Position numbers and translations under genes: made by a program. The notes under the pieces were generated by a model. That model had not been told where the DNA came from. It made no database searches and was given only the letters and a program-made list of their open reading frames with translations. A DNA stretch of 64,000 nucleotides from the NCBI GenBank assembly GCA_036346155.1, contig JARFIY010000046.1, positions 13,641,501-13,705,500 of the forward strand. The letters run 5' to 3'. Source of the DNA: Sinelater perroti (lineage: Eukaryota > Arthropoda > Insecta > Coleoptera > Elateridae). Positions within the stretch are counted from its first letter, which is position 1. Each line of letters starts with the position of its first letter. This document shows, piece by piece, positions 22,135-32,074 of this stretch.

Positions 22135-22610
22135 CTGGTAGTGTTCTTCTTTCTCTAGCTTTGGGTTTAGGTTTCTAATAATTATTTTTGCATCATTCGA
22201 AGAGTTAGCGCAGTAGGTTTTTCGACATTTGTAGAACGCATCTTTGTTTTATTAATATTTTTCTTCTGTTTCAGCACGCGCATTTACCATCAATGCATTG
22301 AAAAATTTTATTTTTAACAGCAGGACGTAAATTCTCTTATTGATGGGTGTGAAGCCGATAATGGCGTTTTTTACAACGTTGCTTACTATGAAGGCTACAC
22401 CTAGTTTATAGTTTTCTTTTGGCTGTAAAGCATTGTATTAGTTCTTATTATTTCTTGGATTACCGTGACTTTTCTACTATTGGTAGAACTTGCTTAATTG
22501 ATCCGATTTTAATTAGGGTTCACACGTTTCACGTGCCTATGATCATGTCCATGTCTCGCATAGGTCTTCTTATGTTCCGCCTGTTCCGAGGCCTCATTTA
22601 AGGATTCGCG
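22135..22610 (-). mobile_element. LINE apurinic-type endonuclease remnant (RTE-like)
   Basis: On the minus strand GT-NVRTL (about 22545-22520, with a stop in place of the Trp of the canonical GTWNVRTL) opens an exonuclease/endonuclease/phosphatase fold. Further on, VVKNAIIGFTPINKRI (about 22375-22328) matches the 'IVxNxxKNxVIGFTPISxRI' core of endonucleases found in RTE-like elements and in the craniofacial-development-protein-2-like family derived from them. The endonuclease nicks the target strand for reverse transcription. Only this domain is present. The reverse transcriptase is missing, and the piece abuts a mariner remnant. Confidence 0.55.
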
Positions 22611-22835
22611 ATTAGATTTTCTTTATGGGAAATGTTTTAACTCCTAGAGGCAGTGAATCCTTTATCTGCCCCTTTTAATCGCCTCTTACAACAGGCAGGA
22701 TTCTGTTCTACCCTAATCCACAGAGAAAATCTAACTACTAACTTTTAAATAATATTTTAGATGGTAGAAACGATGGAAAAGCAAGAATACATAAATTTTA
22801 TGATAATAAATAAATATAATAATAATAATGGTAAG
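22611..22835. other. Spacer with ATT-rich tail of the adjacent SINE
   Basis: Mostly AT-rich. The bases at 22800-22830 (TAATAAATAAATATAATAATAATAATGG) read on the minus strand as an (ATT)n tail directly after the SINE body, as expected for its 3' end. Confidence 0.5.
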
Positions 22836-23095
22836 GGCTCTGACCCCCCTTGTGAGAGCACGGTCTGTGAACTGAGAGGGTAAGGCTCTCATATGTTCGC
22901 TCTCTCTGCCTGGTCGTCGCGCACCATCTCTGATGCGGGCCGATGTGGCAAGCACCCCGCTTTAGACGACCGCCATTATTACCCCTTGTTCGAGTGAACG
23001 CAGTTTTTCAATAATTTTTAATAACTGAGTAGGCCGGGTTTAGAATCTGGGCCCGTCCGTACCGCGTGTGTCAACCACTGGACCACGCTTGCTTT
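22836..23095 (-). mobile_element. tRNA-derived SINE, copy B
   Basis: Same family as copy A. On the minus strand the 5' tRNA-like head reads CGTGGTCCAGTGGTTGACAC (complement near 23092-23073). GATTCTAAACCCGG serves as a degraded B-box, followed by the shared body. The body contains the conserved inverted repeats GGTCGTC (22912-22918) and GACGACC (22965-22971), and the small TGAGAG/CTCTCA hairpin. It ends in the ATT-rich tail. A flanking duplication is not clear. The only difference in the outermost stem base would still permit a G-U pair in RNA. Confidence 0.7.
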
Positions 23096-23879
23096 ATATG
23101 CTAAAATAGTGTATAGTATGTTTGAACCAATCTAATGAGCCAAATACTATATGTAGTAATAAAGATCGCGGATTACATGCATAAGACATCACAGAAAATA
23201 TACTTTTTCCGAGTTTATTCTACATTTAAACATAGTGGATAATAGACGTCTGAAAGCTAATTAATATTTAGCGCTACTGAGTGGGCACGGCATTTTTAAT
23301 AAGTCTCACGAAGTTAAAAAAAAAGATTAGTGATGAATGTCCACGCAGAGAAGTTGATACGGTAGACTCTGTTATCTGAGAATGCAAGTTTTTAGACCAC
23401 AAAAGAGACTAATGAACGAGCCTGGTGAACCTGCATAGAGGTAAACACATACGGCTTTACTTTTCTTACCTTGTATACATTATTCATTTAGTGGGTGGCC
23501 GTTATTTTTTAATAATAAAAAATATGGAATTTTTTTATTAACAAAGAAATTCTAAAAATTTATCCCAATTATTACAAAATATAAAATACTAATGGAATTT
23601 ACCTGGCGTAAAATACTTTCAGATGTTTTATAATAAATGCGTGCTTCATGAATATTAAATATTCACGCTTGTGTTGCTGCCAACGCAATATTTGCATTTT
23701 TGAACAGTAATATTTTTTAAACTTCAGAATGCCGCAAGGTTTATAAATTCAGCAAGCCAAATACTAATATTTGGCGCCACGAGGCATGTAACAAATACTT
23801 GTATTAATTAAATTATTACAAAAGTTAAAATATTAGAATTAAATAAGAAGTGCCTAATAAATAAACAACAAAACAATTT
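23096..23879. other. Unassigned AT-rich stretch
   Basis: No coding or repeat motif was recognised. The short inverted pair at about 23648-23668 (GAATATTAAATATTC) is a simple AT palindrome. Confidence 0.4.
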
Positions 23880-24290
23880 TATTTGGGTTTTAATGACTAG
23901 AAGACAAACGTTAAAATTGATAAAGTACTGCTACAACTTCTAATATAAGCAGTCTTTGTGGCCAATTCACTAATTACTGCCTGAATTATATTTTAAAACA
24001 ATCAAATGCAAATTACTTGGCAGCATGAGCCTCTGGCAATAAGCTGTAGTTGCTAATTAGCCCTTTGTTACTAAAACGCCACTCACAGATGCAGAAATTT
24101 CAAACGCAATGTAACCAATGTAATTTTAAAGTTACACAAAGGTGATAACCACAGCGCGTTTAATTAACAAATAACGGTTTAATTTGCAATTGCACGAACT
24201 GATTGTCGGCAGTAAATTTATAATATATTACAAAGTAGCTTGTACCTGAATTAATAAACCTTTTGCTTTTTGCTAATCTGCATTACATGA
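23880..24290. promoter_or_regulatory. Candidate conserved enhancer with POU and homeodomain-type motifs
   Basis: The block is AT-rich but non-repetitive. It contains an exact POU octamer ATGCAAAT at 24006-24013, followed by TACTTGGCAGC, plus the homeodomain-type cores GCTAATTAG (near 24052) and TTTAATTAAC (near 24159). There is no open frame or transposon motif. Such motif-dense unique sequence is typical of conserved noncoding elements around developmental genes, but these motifs are also frequent by chance in AT-rich DNA. Confidence 0.25.
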
Positions 24291-24569
24291 TAATATTTAA
24301 TTTATTTAAAGCTAAGATGTACCTTAAAATTGTGAAATTTATTAAATTAATATTATTGTTGTAAGATCGTTGTGGCGACTGAAAATATAATGCGTAAATC
24401 AAGAAACCCTTCTGAGAAAGGACATATTAAGAGTAAAAGTAGGAATGAAGTATAAGTTCTTTAACGAAAAGTTAAAGTGGACATTTGGTTACCTAACCAT
24501 AATGTAGAAGAATATTAGGATATCTTTAAAGTAGAAACGAACGGTATGTGAGCCTATCTCTAATTTAAA

Positions 24570-24830
24570 GAGAGTCAAATTGTAGGAAAAACAATCACGC
24601 ATACCGAATTTGTGAAATTCTTGCTCACATTTCAGCAAGACAATGTCCATCCATATATCGCCTATTCTGTGCTGGCATACCAATTCTTCTATGTTCTCTA
24701 AATTTATTTCTTATGAGGGATATGATAATGGGACTACTTTTGCGATATCTGAATAAACAAAGGTTATCTATAAAATCTGGTATGGGATACTTTAAACTAC
24801 CATTCAAACGAATATAAATCTACATTCATG
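24570..24830 (+). mobile_element. Tc1/mariner transposase scrap
   Basis: FLLTFQQDNVHPYIAYSVLAYQF at about 24615-24685 (minor frame reading required) matches the second catalytic Asp block of Tc1-type transposases, FQQDNARPHxAxxVLAYL. A weak match to the following C-terminal block (about 24700-24800) is separated by stops. Nothing else of the transposase is left, so the call rests mainly on one motif. Confidence 0.45.
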
Positions 24831-24849
24831 CGTGACATAAGCAAACCTA

Positions 24850-25480
24850 GTATATTAATTAATGTAAGTAGAATGTACTAATTTGTTTATATAGTTCATA
24901 TAAAGTTATGATTTACAGTAATATTTTTGTTGTGTATTGGTAGTTTGTTCTTAAAATTATAGTTTGCACCTAGTCAAAATTACGCAATGTATCTATTATA
25001 TAAATTTATAATCTGTAGGATCAGTATTCAAAACTATTTAGTTACAGTCGTTAGTTTCGGTTTACTTATATCTATAATTTAAAATTACCGCCTACAATTA
25101 CAGTTACTGTACTATTATAGTTACTGTATATTTTACATTGTAGAGTTGTAAATGAAAACTGCAATCTATAACCGCAACTGGAAATCACAATATACTCAGT
25201 TATAGTGTATAATATTATTTCGTAATCGTATAATTTAAGGTATTCGATGTAACATAGTTTTCAGTTACAGTTAGTGTTCAATAATATAATGTCACATTTC
25301 TAGAGCTGATGTCCTATGACCAATTATCAATTTTTACATTTTAATATTTATAATTACAACATTTAATTTGAAATTATCAAATATAATTATAGTGCACTGT
25401 TACAATGTGCATTTAGGCTCAATAAGCACAATTTATAGTTGCAGTTTTATATTACAATCTACAGTACTAGTTTATAAAAG
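24850..25480. repeat. Degenerate short-period repeat field, left part
   Basis: The sequence is a patchwork of variants of TTTATAATTACAGTT and TACAGTTACTGTA in both orientations, for example TACAGTTACTGTAC near 25100, TATAGTTACTGTATA near 25118, TTTTCAGTTACAGTTAG near 25258 and TAATTATAGTGCACTGTTACAATGTGCA near 25383. The same vocabulary continues at 26701-26995, on the other side of a Tc1/mariner element. This suggests an old satellite or minisatellite that the transposon entered. Units are too diverged to give an exact period by eye. Confidence 0.5.
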
Positions 25481-25483
25481 GTT

Positions 25484-26700
25484 TCCCAATAGGGGTGCTT
25501 GAACTTCGACAGTGTATAACGGCTACGTTGGTGAAGCCACAGATGTCAAATTTGAAGGTTATAGTAATTAATGTTGGCCAAAGCATCATATTACAGTGTT
25601 GAGCAACGCGTGCAAATAATTAAACTTTACTATCAAAATGAGTGCTTAGTTCGAGCTACGTTCCGTGCTCTACGCAATTTTTACGGTGTACACAATCATC
25701 CTGTTGAGTCTACTATTTATCGTTTTGCGGACAAATTTGAATCAACTCGTTCAGTGAACAATCAAACAACACTCATACGTCGTTGAAACGTGAGGTCTAC
25801 ATTGCTGCACTGAATCAGAGTCTGCAGAATAACCCGAGGCAGTCAATTCTTCGTCGCATACATCTACTTGACAAATTTTGTGTCGGAACTTGGGCTGCAC
25901 CCGTACACTATTTAACTAATCCAGTAACTGAAGGAAAGCGACCATAGTCAGCGTCGAGCATTGGCTGACTGGGCTCTGGAGTAGTTGAAATTGGACCCCG
26001 ATTTCGGACTGAAAATCATCTTCAGCGATGAGGCCCATTTTTGAATGGCTATATCAACAAGCAACATTGTTGCATTTAGGAGATAACAATTCACATGAGA
26101 CTCATCAGTTGCAAATGCATCAAGAAAAATTCAATGTTTGGTGCAGATTTTAGTCCGGCGGTGTCATTGGTTCGTACTTCCTCTAAAATAAAGCTGGCAT
26201 CGCCATAACTGTTACCGGCGAGGGGTACAGGTCGATGATAACCAATTTCTTGGCCTAAATTGGATGACATGGATCTCGACGACATGTGGTTCCAACAAGA
26301 CAGCGCTACGTGCCATATAGCGCACGCAAAAATAGATCTACACGACAAATTTGACGGCATGGTTATCTCGCGTTTCGGCGACGTCAACTGGCCACCAAGA
26401 TCGCCATTAGATTTTTTCATCATAGGCTACGTTAAATCACGGGTCTATGCAAATAAGCCGCAGACGATTGATGCCTTGAAAGTCAGCATAACCAATACCA
26501 TCAATGATATCGAGCCCAATTTATGTAGCCGAGCTATCGAAAATTGGACCTCTAGGATAGCGAACCCGAGGTGGCCATTTGGCCGATATTATATTCCATG
26601 CATAATGTAATTGAATACTCTTTCAAATAATTTTTTTGTAATATCTCATGCATAACTTATTTTATTTAAAATTAAAGTTCGAGTGCCCTTAAAATCCTAT
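25484..26700 (+). mobile_element. Tc1/mariner-superfamily element (DUF4817/DDE_3) with terminal repeats
   Basis: Most of the transposase is traceable. The N-terminal helix-turn-helix at 25592-25690 has YYSVEQRVQIIKLYYQNE and ALRNFYGVHNHPVEST. The linker includes PRQSILRRI (about 25833). FGLKIIFSDEAHF-like sequence near 26003-26045 holds the first catalytic Asp. DDMDLDDMWFQQDSATCH (26265-26318) holds the second. A long C-terminus runs from GDVNWPPRSPLDFF through KSRVYANKPQTIDALK (26375-26490). Ends at about 25491 (AGGGGTGCTTGAACTT) and 26674-26690 (AAAGTTCGAGTGCCCTT) are imperfect inverted repeats. Internal stops and frameshifts show it is inactive. It is the best preserved of the DUF4817-type copies here. 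Confidence 0.8.
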
Positions 26701-26995
26701 ACTGCACTGCAGGTATACTTCAAATTTATATTTACATTTACAATTTTGTTCTTGTAGTACACTATACAATAAAAGTTATAAAAGAAATTTACAGCCACAG
26801 ATCACAGTTGAATTTGCCGCACAGTACAGCATTTACCATACATTTACAACCTACTTGCAGTACACAGTTACAATGCACGTTGTATGTAATTTAAAATAAT
26901 TTGCAGTTTATACATATGTGCACTTATAATTTACAACCACAGTGCAGTGTCAGTGTTTATAATTTATAATTACAGTTTACAGGTTTTTAATAAAA
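26701..26995. repeat. Degenerate short-period repeat field, right part
   Basis: Continuation of the TTACAGT-rich patchwork: TTTACAGCCACAG near 26789, CAGTACACAGTTACAATGCA near 26856, TTTATAATTTATAATTACAG near 26957. It resembles 24850-25480 and supports insertion of the intervening Tc1/mariner element into an existing repeat field. Confidence 0.5.
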
Positions 26996-27659
26996 AAGCA
27001 TGATTGTTAGTAAACGATATATTTTATTTAATAAAGTAAAGTGTAAAATAAGTAAATGAGGGCAGATTTCAGACGGAAAGAAATTTTATCTCTTTATTAA
27101 TGTAACAGAGTTACGAACATGGTAGCAGAGCAATGTTAAAATCATATTTGCTTTTAATCTCGAAATGTAAGCCTCTTACAAAATTGCAAAACCATGCACT
27201 TACTCTTCTTGATTATAATTTTAATTTAACGCGATCTACAACAGTTATTAAAGAGAGCCCTATAGAGTTGCTATTTGACCTAGCCAAACTAGTAATTTTC
27301 GCGTCTTTCTGCAGTTACAGTGAAAGAACCGGAATGTAGCAAATTTTATTTGAATTTTCCTATTATGATAAAGCAAATTAAATGATTTCTTTCTATTCAT
27401 ATCCAACAAAAGATGATATAAATTTATGTTTTTGTAATAATTGGTTTTTGAACTAAAATGGGAACTTTTACATCTTTAAAAGTTTTTTTTTTATTTAATA
27501 ATTTATTTCTATTTACAATCCGTGTAACTACAACAAGTAAAGTTTATGTTAATGATGGGGTAACCGGACATGATAGTTGACATGGGAGAGGCATCCCACT
27601 AAGTACCTCTCTTTAGTTACTTTGTTAAAAGCACATTGGAATAATTTTAAACTGTATCA
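26996..27659. other. Unassigned AT-rich stretch
   Basis: A 68-codon open frame at 27133-27339 shows no recognised motif. Nothing else stands out. Confidence 0.4.
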
Positions 27660-28255
27660 CAAGTCTTAGCATCTATATGGTAAATCTAAAGGTTTAAACC
27701 TTTTAGATCTATGAATTATCTTACGAATTCACCATGTAAGCATTTGGGTAATCTGATACTTTAAATAATTAGCACTGTTTTTCATCTTTTATTGATTTAG
27801 GATCACTTAAAATGCCTGCGTTTTTAACAAAATAAGACGCATTACTAATTGTAGGTAACGTTATGTTTCGGAACATCTTTATTATTTGAATTGTTGAGTT
27901 GGCTGCAGTACCCCAGAGCTGAAGGACACATGTACAAATAGATTGGAAAGTCACTTTATAAACTAATAGTTTATTTGAAAGACAACTTGGAATTATGTCT
28001 CAACATCCAGGGTTTTCTGAACTTGAGGCCCAACTGTTTTCGTTATTTCCAAACGTGACTTCTCCATTTATTTAAGTGTATCCCTAGGTACTTGACTACT
28101 TGTACCTGCATAAGTGGGGCGTTGTTGATCAAGACTGGTGGTATGGTGTGTTTACATTTGGTAAACGTAATATGTGAGGATTTCACTTCATTGATTTTGA
28201 TCTTCTATTTATGAGCCGATTTTTCTATTTCGTTCACGTTTTGTTGGACGGTAGT
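27660..28255 (-). mobile_element. Jockey-clade LINE remnant, 3' part (split copy)
   Basis: On the minus strand NVNEIEKSAHK and KIKINEVKSSHITFT (about 28237-28160), then VLINNAPLM and VVKYLGIHLN (about 28130-28075), match the region after the reverse transcriptase YADD: the 'KWKIKxNExKSxHITFT' and 'VKYLGxHLD' blocks. QLWGTAANSTIQIIKMFRN (about 27915-27860) and TISNASYFVKNAGILSD (about 27860-27805) are the 'QLWGxAxxSNIEIIQRFQNK' and 'NAPWFV' thumb blocks. LKRFKPLDLP near 27690 is close to the usual protein end. The upstream part of the same element is at 28830-29075, beyond an insertion. Confidence 0.7.
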
Positions 28256-28829
28256 TGTTTTATATTATGCACAATTAGAATTAACTCAAAAAACAAAAAA
28301 AACAGAGCTGTGTAAACTATATATTTGGCACAAATAAAGATTAATAACAAAGTAACATTAAAGATGAATGAAACAAACAACAAATTGAGAAAAACCAATA
28401 CAAATGTGACTAAATAAATTAAATACGGTGTGCGGCTGGTCAGCTGTGCACTCTCTAGACTACGGAAAAAAAGTGCTGTTGGGATCAAATGCACAACGGA
28501 ACAACTAAAAGAGACTTACCGCACGTAACGTTCTCTTGCAGCCTGGGCTACGGATGTTAGTGTGCTTTTGGTTGACGGCGTCAACCTGGGGGGTGGGTTA
28601 TTTCTTGGCCACATATATTGGAGCACCACGGACGGGTGCGGAATACACAAAAGGCAATCGACAGCGCACCAGCAAAAGCACGGGTTGTACAAAACCTGGT
28701 CAGCCTCGGCTGGCTAGCTACGCTCCGTCTCTCATAAGGGTTCTAATTGGAATGCCGGGCGGCGGTAAAATCTTGTTTAGTTGCGAATAGGGGTGGGCAA
28801 GCGGACAAATTAGGGAAAAAGAGGGTTTA
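28256..28829. mobile_element. Insertion of unknown type inside a jockey element
   Basis: About 570 bases interrupt an otherwise continuous jockey coding sequence. The sequence GTAGTTGT just left of the insertion (about 28250) and GTAGTAGT at its right edge (about 28846-28853) could be a short target duplication. The left third is AT-rich. The right part (about 28536-28800) is GC-rich with TGACGGCGTCAACCTGGGG and a direct run of GGCGG, and has an 84-codon frame of no recognised family. It could be a 5'-region fragment of another retroelement or a nonautonomous element. I cannot assign it. Confidence 0.4.
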
Positions 28830-29075
28830 AAGATGCGCACGAAACAGTAGTAGTGACGACTATTGTATCTTTGTGTTTAACTAATCCTGCCTTATCGTCG
28901 ATAAAGTTTGCAGTAAAATAATGTCTATTCATGAGGAAATTCATTGTGAATAGTAAGTAGAGCATTGGGCTTATTATGTTTCCTTGTACATCTTTAAGAC
29001 TGCTCTTAATTTCAAAGCTAGTGGTGTTGCTAAGTTTTTAACGTACTTGAGTCACATTTATTAATGATGATTTTT
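28830..29075 (-). mobile_element. Jockey-clade LINE remnant, upstream part of the split copy
   Basis: Minus-strand translation gives EIKSSLKDVQGNIISPMLY followed by LLFTMNF (about 29020-28935). This is the 'xVPQGSVLSPxLYxLYT' reverse transcriptase block. It continues with FTANFIDDKAGLVKH (about 28915-28870), where FADDTA has become FIDDKA. The text would continue directly into the NVNEIEK block at 28237 if the 570-base insertion were removed, which shows that both belong to one copy. The catalytic Asp pair survives, but the frame is broken elsewhere. Confidence 0.65.
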
Positions 29076-29479
29076 GGGGTACTATATACATACATACGGC
29101 TTACGTAATCTTTGTCAGAAAAAATCTGTTTGCAGCAAAAAAGCAATAAACAAAATTATAAATATTAATAAAAAAATAAACCAAACGTGTCACATGAGAT
29201 TCATTTAAAGGTTACATGTATTATTGTGAAGATCTTGTGATATACAGAATTTTCCAACATACAACCGGTAATTATATTAAGGTTTTGCTACATGAACATA
29301 AGATAAATGACGTGAAAGTTGCATTGAATTTTATATAATATTCTAGTTACATATTATCGTCTCTACTTCGGAACTTTACTATCCATGAAATAGAAAATTA
29401 AATTGGTTGGGTTAATGTCAACTAATAAATCACTAGAATATGACCCCATAACAAGGAATATCTCAAAACATCTACATAA
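29076..29479. other. Unassigned AT-rich stretch
   Basis: Nothing was recognised; short frames only. It may contain extremely decayed upstream jockey sequence. Confidence 0.35.
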
Positions 29480-30590
29480 AAAAGGATTTTAGTGTTTAAA
29501 TTATTTTCTGTCCTTAAACCGGAAAAGCCTTTTGACTAAATCAACTACCCTACTAGGCTACTCCCGCCAATGTCTAAGTTGCTAAAAATTAATACTAAAA
29601 CGATAAGTGAAACTAAGCTCCAAAATGCATGGTTATCTGAATATCAATTCGGCTTTTGATCAAAACATTCAACCATACAACATCGACACCAACTAACCAG
29701 CATAACACGTGGAACATTCAAGGCCAAATTTATTGCTATGCATGGTTCCTAGGTACATGCAATATATTTGATAAGGTAGGGTATAGAGGTTTGTTTTGCA
29801 AGATGACACTATTGTCACCTAAGTACTACTTATTTCTTCATTCATATTTGGAAAATTGTTACTTTAAAATTAAATATGGCAATAAAACTTCACAGATAAG
29901 AGGAACTATTGCAGATGCCCTTCAAAAGCCGTGTATCCTAACCTTTCCTGTGCTTGCTATACACGTATGATTTCAATTACAGCCCAAACAACCTTAGGTG
30001 CCTTCGCGATTGATACAGTAATTCTTTCGTGTCCAACTACAGTAATATTACAACTACTTCAAGGACATCTCAATCTGCCACAAACGTGGTTAAGAATGTG
30101 GAATGTAAAAGTTAACAAAAACAAGTGTATGTTACGTTCACGACGAAAATTTAACATGTCCCCAAATTACTCTTAAAAAGACATTAATCCCTTAGAGAGA
30201 AGAAGTTAAATGCCTAAAATTACACCTAGATCGCTGATTGATATTAAACACGTCACCAAAAAGCGCAAAAAATTGTGTTGGCTTCTATGTATACAAGAAC
30301 ACAATTCGTGGAACCTAATTTTACTACTGTGCCAGCAAATCAACTGTTAACACGATTTATCATTGCTAGTCGAAAACTGTAAGATGATCTCTGATGCTCT
30401 GTGGTTTGTATCTAATCAAGCCTCGCACATATATTTAAATATTCCATTTATGCTAGAAGTTCTCAAATTAAAAGCAGTAAAGCATCGTGACACTATACCA
30501 ATTCATCCCAACAAGAAGAACCTATGGCCAGAAGACTTCAACGAAAGTGGCCAACAAACTTAACGGTTTAAAGTAGGAGTGCCACTAGTA
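29480..30590 (+). mobile_element. Jockey-clade LINE remnant (reverse transcriptase and thumb)
   Basis: Blocks in order on the plus strand are as follows. LPPMSKLLEKLI-like sequence lies near 29563. WLSEYQFGF with KHSTIQH lies near 29632-29680 ('xxxQFGFRxxHST'). FDKVGYRGLFCKM (about 29768-29806) and YLENCYFKIKYGNKTS (about 29849-29896) follow. PITAQTTLGAFAIDTVIL (about 29975-30030) has the FADD Asp pair degraded to FAID. INKNKCMLR-like sequence lies at about 30113 and MISDALWFVSNQASH (about 30381-30425) is the NAPWFV block. LKLKAVKHRDTIPIHPN (about 30463-30513) lies close to the C-terminus. The endonuclease and ORF1 are missing, and several stops are present. Confidence 0.7.
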
Positions 30591-30781
30591 GGTATCTTCT
30601 TCTTAGGTCTTAATTATCTGTACATAAAATTACCTCAAATAATTATTATATTCTCATTACTAACAAAAACTGGATGAAAACGGTTTGTTTTTCTCAAAAT
30701 TCTGTTAACTTTTTCAAAAATAATTTCAAATTTGAGATTTTTAGATAAAAAGTTCCTCTTTTGTTGAAACTTTCCCACGAC

Positions 30782-30995
30782 TCTAACTCTCCGTGTGGGG
30801 GCACGCCCTGCAAACTGAGAGGTTAAGGTTCTCATGTGTTCGCCTTCTCTGTCCGGTCGTCGCGCACCATATCTGATGCCGGATAATGTGGCAACACCGC
30901 GCCTTAGACGACCGCAATTATTGCCCCTTGTTCGACTCAACGCGGGTACTCAATTACTCCAGGCATCTGAAAGCTCTGCGCCTCAGCCTCTTGGA
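30782..30995 (-). mobile_element. tRNA-derived SINE, copy C (5' head lost)
   Basis: The body is shared with copies A and B: CTGAGAGGTTAAGG, CGGTCGTC (30854-30861) paired with GACGACCG (30907-30914), and TACTCAATTACT (near 30946). After CCAGGCATCTGA (near 30959) similarity fades, so the tRNA-related promoter head seen in the other copies is missing or unrecognisable. In the small hairpin the second arm reads TTCTCA instead of CTCTCA, which still allows a G-U pair. The copy is presumably 5'-truncated or older. Confidence 0.65.
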
Positions 30996-31230
30996 CCCCT
31001 CTGGCAATATTTTCTTTAGTTACCCGGCTAAAACAACAGACTGCTGGGTACTAAATAATTTTCATTTCTTTGCATAATAGATTTTAATGCCCGTCTGAAA
31101 GCACCACTTTTTGTGAGAAAGGCTGAGGTACCCTGACCTTACTGGTGCGGAAAAAAGGAACGCCGAGACTTCGAGAGCTCGCTAATAAATAACTAAAGCC
31201 CCATTTTAAATTGACTGCACCTATAAATAA

Positions 31231-31260
31231 TTAATTTTCTCTTTCTCTTTCAGGTGAGCA
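31231..31260 (+). promoter_or_regulatory. Candidate recursive splice site (acceptor fused to donor)
   Basis: A pyrimidine tract TTTTCTCTTTCTCTTT (31235-31250) runs into CAG and is followed at once by GTGAGC, so that AG (31252-31253) and GT (31254-31255) are adjacent. This is the zero-length-exon layout of insect ratchet sites. GTGAGT at 31287-31292 offers a second donor, so a 33-base micro-exon (31254-31286) is an alternative. It sits exactly at the start of a CpG-rich island. The motif is visible, but its use in splicing is inference. Confidence 0.3.
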
Positions 31261-31870
31261 TCGGGTTTTGGGGTTGCCAACTCGGGGTGAGTTCGACACC
31301 ATTAGGTTGCGATCCCGTGTCTTCTCCGCGGCTAACGCTGCCGACTGAATAAAAGATAAAAGTGGAATTTCATCTGGTACTCGCTTCGTCAGCGTGGCCG
31401 TGAAAAATTCACCGTTATTGCTCGTCTGTCTGCCGCCTTTCGGAACCCATCCGCCGTACTTTCGGTTTAAAGTTGCATCACCCGCGTTCTGTGTGGTGCA
31501 CTGTAACTGCGCCGCTGACGCAGCACTGCGACGGGCGGGCGCACGTAATTTACAAAATCGCTGGCGCGGCTGCGGGGCTGCAATCCGGGGATTAGAGGGC
31601 AGAAAGCGCGCATTGCTTTCAGCCCGTCCCGGTGCGTGTCGCGGCATTAATGGAACGGGAACTTGAACTTGAAAAGCGAACGCAAATTTGTTTTTCCGAG
31701 TTCGTCTGATGGGTTCGATTTGCGTAGTGCGCGACGAGAGCGCCCTCGTTAACTTTCCGCGCGTAACGACGTGTTTGTGTGCTGCGCCAGCGGGGAGCCC
31801 TTAAGGTGGTTTGGAAACTTTCACCGAGCGTTATCGAGCAACGAACTCGCCTGATGGATCCGCAATTTGA
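31261..31870. promoter_or_regulatory. CpG-rich island, candidate conserved host element
   Basis: A sharp rise in GC and CpG covers about 600 bases, for example GACGGGCGGGCGCACG, CTGGCGCGGCTGCGGGG and CGCGCGTAACGACG. Long open frames exist on both strands (138 codons minus at 31231-31647, 90 codons plus at 31394-31666). Their products are Arg/Ala/Pro-rich with no domain, which is what GC-rich DNA gives when translated. No transposon motif is present. Candidates are a promoter or first exon/5' UTR of a host gene, an enhancer, or a noncoding exon reached from the splice site at its left edge. Confidence 0.4.
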
Positions 31871-32074
31871 TTATCATTGACTACCTCAAGTTGTTCAGGG
31901 TGAACGGGCTTGAGTTTAACGGCCAATTGGCGCTAAATATAAACTTTTCAAGTAACTCCGAGCAGTGATTACGATACATCTCATTGAAGACATGTTGGTG
32001 ACCTTGTATAACAATGAATTGTGTATACATTTAGAGTTAAATAGAAACTATAATTTTAAAAGCTGTGTTATACT
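31871..32074. other. Unassigned spacer
   Basis: AT-rich transition between the CpG island and a mariner remnant. Confidence 0.4.

Noticed and set aside
31231..31666. 138-codon minus and 90-codon plus frames in the CpG island
   Set aside because: Long frames on both strands are expected in GC-rich DNA because stops are rare; products are low-information Arg/Ala/Pro strings.
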